Under the pieces are notes generated by a model, which saw nothing but the letters and a program-made list of their open reading frames with translations, ran no database searches and was not told where the DNA came from. Below, in pieces: positions 4,967 through 8,301 of a stretch of DNA of 8,301 bases. Numbering within the stretch: the first letter of the stretch is position 1; each line of letters opens with the position of its first letter. Origin of the DNA: JADJOY01 sp964450125 (lineage in GTDB: Bacteria; JADJOY01); contig CAYVDO010000361.1 in assembly GCA_964450125.1 (NCBI GenBank), positions 1-8,301 of the forward strand, in the 5' to 3' direction. The translations under genes were made by a program, and so were the position numbers.

Positions 4967-7018
4967 TCAGCGGGCGACGCTCACGTGCGCCGTTCCCTGG
5001 GTGGAAAGCGTCGCGTGCACTGGCGCGAGAAGCGCGCTCGCGTGGGCGTCGAAGACGAGCAGCGTGACGCGCTCGCCGGGGGCGCCAGCGAGATCGACGT
5101 CGATGCCATCCGTAGTAGCCCGGATGTCGGTGAAGCGACGGTCCGCCAGCGTCACGAACTTCTCGGCCTCGCCGATCAGCGCCAGACCGTTCTCGAGAAT
5201 GGGCGCGAGCACCACGTAGTCGAAGTCGAAGGGCTTGCCACGGACCTCGAGAGCGAAGGCGCCTTCGACCACGGTGGCGGTGCCGCGGCGCCAGTCGTAG
5301 GCGACCATCGGCTCGCGGATGTCGAGATCGCGCGCCAGATCGACGTCCCAGGCGCGCAGCTCGTCCGGCAGCACGAAGAGATCGTCGATGGGGCGGCCGT
5401 AGTCGATGAAGGAGAAGAGGCCGTCGAGGAATCGCCGGACGTCGTCGCCTCGCCAGAGCGCGTAGGCCGCCAGATACGTCCAGCGCCCCAGCCCCGAACG
5501 ATCCGAGAACGTGCTCACGGTGTAGGGTCGTTGGTGTGGCAGGAACATCGCGTCGATGGGGGTGGCGGGGCGATCGGGCTTGAGCAGCACGCCGTCGGCG
5601 CGACAGGTGCGGCGGAGCAACGTCGCATCGGCGGCGCCGATGCCATCGCCGGCGCCCACCATTCCACCGCTCAAAGCACTCACGAGCGCTTCCTGCTCGT
5701 TTTGATGCTCGTCGAAGAGCGTGCGCTGGCCGGGCGCGCTCAGGAAGTTGTCCTTGAACGGCCACACGCCGACGGCGGCGGCGAGCATGCTGGTGGTGTG
5801 AAACGCGGGCCAGTACATCGTCTTCGGTGCGCCGGCGAGGTAGTCGATGGAGACCCGCGCCGTGGTGACGTTGGGATGGCGCGGTTTGTCGAGGAAGTGG
5901 GCGGGGCCGGGCATGCAGAGCTGCACCGTGAGCCCCGCGTCCGCGGCGGCGTTGGCGAGGTTCGCCATCCAGGTCTCGGCGCGGCCGAGCGCTTGGCGCA
6001 GCCATGGCACACCCCAGAACTGGGCCATGAGCCAATCTTGCTCGTAGGTGACGGCGCCCCAGCGCGCGGCGTCGGCCATGAATTCGTCGAAGACACCGCG
6101 GTCGACCGGGAACGCCATGTCGGGGTCGCCGCCGCCGCGCACGAACTCGTAGCGGCTCGCGTAGTCGTTGGTGGGTGCGAACCAGCGGTTGTGAAGCACC
6201 AGCGGCAGCCCGAGACGCTCGCGAAACGCGGTGAGTCCCTCCGGAAACATCCACGGCTGCGGTTGCCAGTTCACCAGTCCGCCGAATGGGCCGGTGGCGC
6301 TCGCCTCCTTGAAGTACCACCACGAGTCGAGCTGGAAATAGCCGAACGGGATGCCGCGCTGATCCGCGTCGCGCTTCACTTCGAGCAGCGTGTCCGCTTC
6401 GTTTCGACCGGGTGCGGTCGCGTAGTAGTAGACGGCGCCGTTGTCGGTCCAATAACCGAGGCGGCTCAGGCCGAGGTCGGCATAGCGATCCACGGCTGCG
6501 CCACCGAGGCGCTCGCGAAGTGCCGCGCCCCAGCGCTCCACCGTCGCGCCGATGCCGCGGCCGCGCACCAGCAGGAACTCGTGGGTGAAGCCGGGTGGGA
6601 TGACGTCGAGCTCGCCTTCGAGCCCCGAGTGCAACGCGCCGTCGGCGAACCACACCAACGTCTCGAAGGGATGATCGACGGGGGAGAACACCACCACGTC
6701 GAGGTCGTCGCTGAACACGATCAGCGGACCGTTGGTGCGAATGGCGCTACGCGTGGGTGGCGCCATCGGTTCCATCGTGAAGGTCAGCACGTGCTGGAAG
6801 GGCTGCGGGAGCGCGATCTCCGGGTACTCGTGCGACGGCGTCGTGAAGGCGCCGGTGGCCACGCCCGTGGCCCCCGCGGGCACCGCGCGCCTCACCAGGT
6901 GGACGCCAGGCGCGGGGACGACACCGTTCGGGTGGGTCGCGTCCGCACCGCAGCCGGTGCACGCGAGAAGCGCGGCGATCCACAGGGCCATCGACCGGAT
7001 TCGCCGAGTCGTGCGCAT
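4967..7018 (-). CDS. Lipoprotein glycoside hydrolase-like protein (clan GH-D/alpha-galactosidase-like barrel)
   Basis: The 683-aa product starts MRTTRRIRSMALWIAALLAC, a lipoprotein signal with lipobox LLAC (Cys20; Cys23 is a second candidate), so it is probably anchored in the envelope. An N-terminal beta-rich region (about 35-155) precedes a barrel-like region that begins near LGYWTDNGAVYYY (187-199). Three landmarks match the order and spacing of clan GH-D enzymes (GH27/GH36): GYFQLDSWW with D231 (like the strand-2 DDxW motif), TYEQDWL with D328 (position of the nucleophile) and RVSIDY with D392 (R-x-S-x-D acid/base pattern), 64 residues apart. A C-terminal beta domain fills about 575-683. 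The usual K-x-D nucleophile context is changed to E-Q-D, so substrate and even activity are uncertain. The start could instead be the GTG at 7021; neither has a good ribosome binding site. Confidence 0.8.
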   Translation of the reverse strand: MRTTRRIRSMALWIAALLACTGCGADATHPNGVVPAPGVHLVRRAVPAGATGVATGAFTTPSHEYPEIALPQPFQHVLTFTMEPMAPPTRSAIRTNGPLIVFSDDLDVVVFSPVDHPFETLVWFADGALHSGLEGELDVIPPGFTHEFLLVRGRGIGATVERWGAALRERLGGAAVDRYADLGLSRLGYWTDNGAVYYYATAPGRNEADTLLEVKRDADQRGIPFGYFQLDSWWYFKEASATGPFGGLVNWQPQPWMFPEGLTAFRERLGLPLVLHNRWFAPTNDYASRYEFVRGGGDPDMAFPVDRGVFDEFMADAARWGAVTYEQDWLMAQFWGVPWLRQALGRAETWMANLANAAADAGLTVQLCMPGPAHFLDKPRHPNVTTARVSIDYLAGAPKTMYWPAFHTTSMLAAAVGVWPFKDNFLSAPGQRTLFDEHQNEQEALVSALSGGMVGAGDGIGAADATLLRRTCRADGVLLKPDRPATPIDAMFLPHQRPYTVSTFSDRSGLGRWTYLAAYALWRGDDVRRFLDGLFSFIDYGRPIDDLFVLPDELRAWDVDLARDLDIREPMVAYDWRRGTATVVEGAFALEVRGKPFDFDYVVLAPILENGLALIGEAEKFVTLADRRFTDIRATTDGIDVDLAGAPGERVTLLVFDAHASALLAPVHATLSTQGTAHVSVAR

Positions 7019-7065
7019 CACACCGTCGGAGTTGGCGCTTCGGCGAGCGATGAGGCAAACATCGC
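7019..7065. promoter_or_regulatory. Short divergent spacer between the lipoprotein glycosidase-like gene and lpxH
   Basis: Only 47 bases separate the two divergent starts, so at least one promoter must overlap a neighbouring coding region. No clear -35/-10 pair is visible. A GAGG ribosome binding site at 7052-7055 lies 10 bases before the GTG at 7066 and 16 bases before the ATG at 7072, which favours the GTG as the lpxH start. Confidence 0.4.
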
Positions 7066-7839
7066 GTGTCCATGAACGACGACGCGGGTTCCGAGCGAGC
7101 GTACCGCGACGCGGTGGTGATCAGCGACCTTCACCTCTGGGATCGCGACGAGCCGCGCTACGCGGCTGCGCTCGAGCTGCTTCGCGGGTTGCCCCGCGAG
7201 GTCGATCTCTTGGTGGTGCTCGGCGACCTCTTCGACTTCTGGATCGAGGACAACGTGGTCCTGGTGGAGCGGTTCGCCGACGTGATCGCGGCGCTGTCGG
7301 CGATCCACGCCCGCGGCGTCGCGGTGCTCTATTGCGAGGGGAATCACGATTTGCACCTCGAATCGCAGTTCCGGCGTGTGGTCGGTCTCGACACGTTCGT
7401 CGGTGAGCGGCGTGTGCGGGTATCGTTGCGCGAGGTGAGCCTTTCCCACGGCGACCTCGTCAATCCACACGATCACGGCTACCTGTTCCTGCGCTGGTTA
7501 CTGCGAACGCGGATCGTGCGCCGGCTGGCGCGCGCGCTCCCCGCGGAGCTGGTGGTCGCGATCGGCGAACGATCGAGCCGCAAGTCGCGTGGTTACACCG
7601 CACGGAAGAACGATCCGATCCGTGCTCTCAGCCACGACTATGCCCGCACACGGATTGCCGCCGGCGCGGACGTCGTGGTGATCGGCCACACCCACGAGCC
7701 CGAGCGCACTGAGATCGTCGCCCAGAACGGCCGCAAGGGACTCTACGTCAACACCGGCTACTGGCCAGTCGACGGGCGGAAGACGTGGGCGCGCATCAAC
7801 GCGAGTGGAGTTCACCTCTACGAGCTGGCGGCACCCTGA
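7066..7839 (+). CDS. lpxH: UDP-2,3-diacylglucosamine diphosphatase (LpxH-type metallophosphoesterase)
   Basis: Calcineurin-like metallophosphoesterase of 257 aa, close to the LpxH length of about 240. LpxH cleaves UDP-2,3-diacylglucosamine to lipid X and UMP at the inner face of the cytoplasmic membrane, the fourth step of lipid A synthesis. All metal-binding motifs are present in order: ISDLHL (D21, H23), GDLFDFW (D54, D57), EGNHD (N93, H94), LSHGD (H128) and GHTHEP (H208, H210). The GDxFDFW form with following acidic and aromatic residues is LpxH-like rather than a general phosphodiesterase. The insertion between LSHGD and GHTH (about 131-205), rich in Arg and hydrophobics, corresponds to the lid over the acyl chains. 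Orthology is inferred from motifs; a distant paralogue with another phosphoester substrate remains possible. The next gene starts 31 bases downstream on the same strand. Confidence 0.87.
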   Translation: MSMNDDAGSERAYRDAVVISDLHLWDRDEPRYAAALELLRGLPREVDLLVVLGDLFDFWIEDNVVLVERFADVIAALSAIHARGVAVLYCEGNHDLHLESQFRRVVGLDTFVGERRVRVSLREVSLSHGDLVNPHDHGYLFLRWLLRTRIVRRLARALPAELVVAIGERSSRKSRGYTARKNDPIRALSHDYARTRIAAGADVVVIGHTHEPERTEIVAQNGRKGLYVNTGYWPVDGRKTWARINASGVHLYELAAP

Positions 7840-7870
7840 ACGGACGCGTGAGCGCGAGCGGAGTGCATCG

Positions 7871-8224
7871 ATGAAGATCACCGTGTACGGCATTTCCACC
7901 TGCGACACGTGTCGCAAGGCGCGCGCTTGGCTCGCCGAGCGTGGGCACGCTCACGACTGGGTAGATCTGCGCGCGACGCCGCCTGCTTCCGGCGAGGTGG
8001 GGAAATGGGTGGAGACGCTCACGGTCAAGGCCCTGCGGAATACCAGCGGAGCGTCTTTTCGCGCCCTCGGCCCCGAGAAGGACCGGTGGAGCGAGGCCCA
8101 ATGGGTGGAAGCGTTCACCAGCGATCCCATGCTGGTGAAACGTCCGGTTCTCGTGATCGACGGCGTTCCGCGTGCGGTTGGCTTCAAGCCGGGCGCGTGG
8201 GAACCCTTACTGCGCAGCGTGTGA
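7871..8224 (+). CDS. ArsC/Spx family thioredoxin-fold protein
   Basis: A 117-aa single-domain protein of the ArsC/Spx/YffB family. It opens with VYGISTCDTCRKARAWL, giving a CxxC pair at C11 and C14 at the start of the first helix. Other family landmarks are LRNTSGASFRAL (55-66), LVKRPVLV (88-95) and GFKPGAW (104-110). True arsenate reductase (ArsC) has a single N-terminal catalytic Cys in an NPxCGTS context, which is absent, so arsenate reduction is unlikely. The tail GVPRAVGFKP is like YffB and Spx. A redox or thiol role, or an Spx-like RNA-polymerase-binding regulator, is possible but not shown. The ATG at 7871 follows GGAG (7860-7863) by 7 bases; the in-frame extension to 7805 overlaps lpxH and is rejected. 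It is probably co-transcribed with lpxH. Confidence 0.88.
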   Translation: MKITVYGISTCDTCRKARAWLAERGHAHDWVDLRATPPASGEVGKWVETLTVKALRNTSGASFRALGPEKDRWSEAQWVEAFTSDPMLVKRPVLVIDGVPRAVGFKPGAWEPLLRSV

Positions 8225-8269
8225 CGGACGTACGGTCGCAGCGCAGCGCCTTGGGGGTGGGCCCCGTGC

Positions 8270-8285
8270 GCCGGGATAAACCGGC
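8270..8285 (+). repeat. Short inverted repeat just upstream of the next ribosome binding site
   Basis: GCCGG-GATAAA-CCGGC can form a 5-bp stem with an AT-rich 6-base loop. It lies 45 bases after the ArsC/Spx-family stop and ends directly before the AGAGAGGAG ribosome binding site. It could be a weak terminator of the lpxH unit or a leader structure of the next gene; chance is also possible. Confidence 0.25.
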
Positions 8286-8301
8286 AGAGAGGAGCAGATG
8301 G
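8286..8301 (+). promoter_or_regulatory. Ribosome binding site and start codon of a gene leaving the window
   Basis: AGAGAGGAG at 8286-8294 is a strong Shine-Dalgarno sequence, followed by ATG at 8298-8300 and a single further base. This most likely starts another plus-strand gene. Nothing can be said about its product. Confidence 0.5.

Noticed and set aside
4746..6653. A 635-codon minus-strand frame overlapping the glycosidase-like gene in another register
   Set aside because: The translation is dominated by Arg with no recognisable domain, which is the usual out-of-frame product of GC-rich coding sequence.
4985..7075. A 696-codon open frame on the plus strand, antisense to the lipoprotein glycosidase-like gene
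   Set aside because: Its translation is His/Arg/Glu/Val-rich with no domain or signal, and it lies opposite a gene with a lipoprotein signal and glycosidase-like motifs. Long antisense frames are expected in GC-rich DNA.
7871..8224. Arsenate reductase function and an arsenic-resistance island
   Set aside because: The catalytic context of ArsC (NPxCGTS) is missing and no arsR, arsB or acr3 gene is nearby.

Overview
The window is a compact, GC-rich (visibly well over 60% G+C) bacterial chromosomal segment, almost entirely coding, with no rRNA, tRNA, IS element or CRISPR array that I can see. A UDP-2,3-diacylglucosamine diphosphatase (lipid A pathway) and two lipoprotein-type signal peptides point to a diderm (Gram-negative) organism. 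The phylum cannot be fixed from sequence alone; Myxococcota-like or Planctomycetota-like lineages would both fit the base composition and gene styles.

Layout: (1) positions 1-190 hold the 5' end of a minus-strand lipoprotein gene that runs off the left edge. (2) A 201-bp divergent spacer separates it from a plus-strand gene for a 115-aa secreted protein of unknown function (392-739). (3) A 234-bp spacer with a strong hairpin and a perfect 14-bp palindrome leads to a plus-strand run of five tightly packed genes: family I inorganic pyrophosphatase, TrpB2-type tryptophan synthase beta chain, an alpha/beta hydrolase, a four-helix membrane protein and a GNAT acetyltransferase (974-4891). Two junctions are 4-base GTGA overlaps, so this looks like one operon. 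(4) A 75-bp convergent spacer holds two back-to-back hairpins, probably a bidirectional terminator. (5) A large minus-strand gene (4967-7018) encodes a lipoprotein with a glycoside-hydrolase-like (alpha-galactosidase/clan GH-D-like) barrel. (6) From a 47-bp divergent spacer, the plus-strand pair lpxH and an ArsC/Spx-family thioredoxin-fold gene runs to 8224. (7) The last 77 bp contain a short hairpin, a good ribosome binding site and the start codon of a further gene that leaves the window.

Functionally this is mostly housekeeping metabolism (pyrophosphate removal, tryptophan synthesis or indole salvage, lipid A synthesis) with several poorly characterised passengers. I see no defence, mobile or secretion system. 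The most interesting protein is the lipoprotein glycosidase-like enzyme, which keeps the spacing of clan GH-D catalytic acids but has atypical motifs around them. The stand-alone TrpB2 coupled to a hydrolase and a small membrane protein is the second item of interest.
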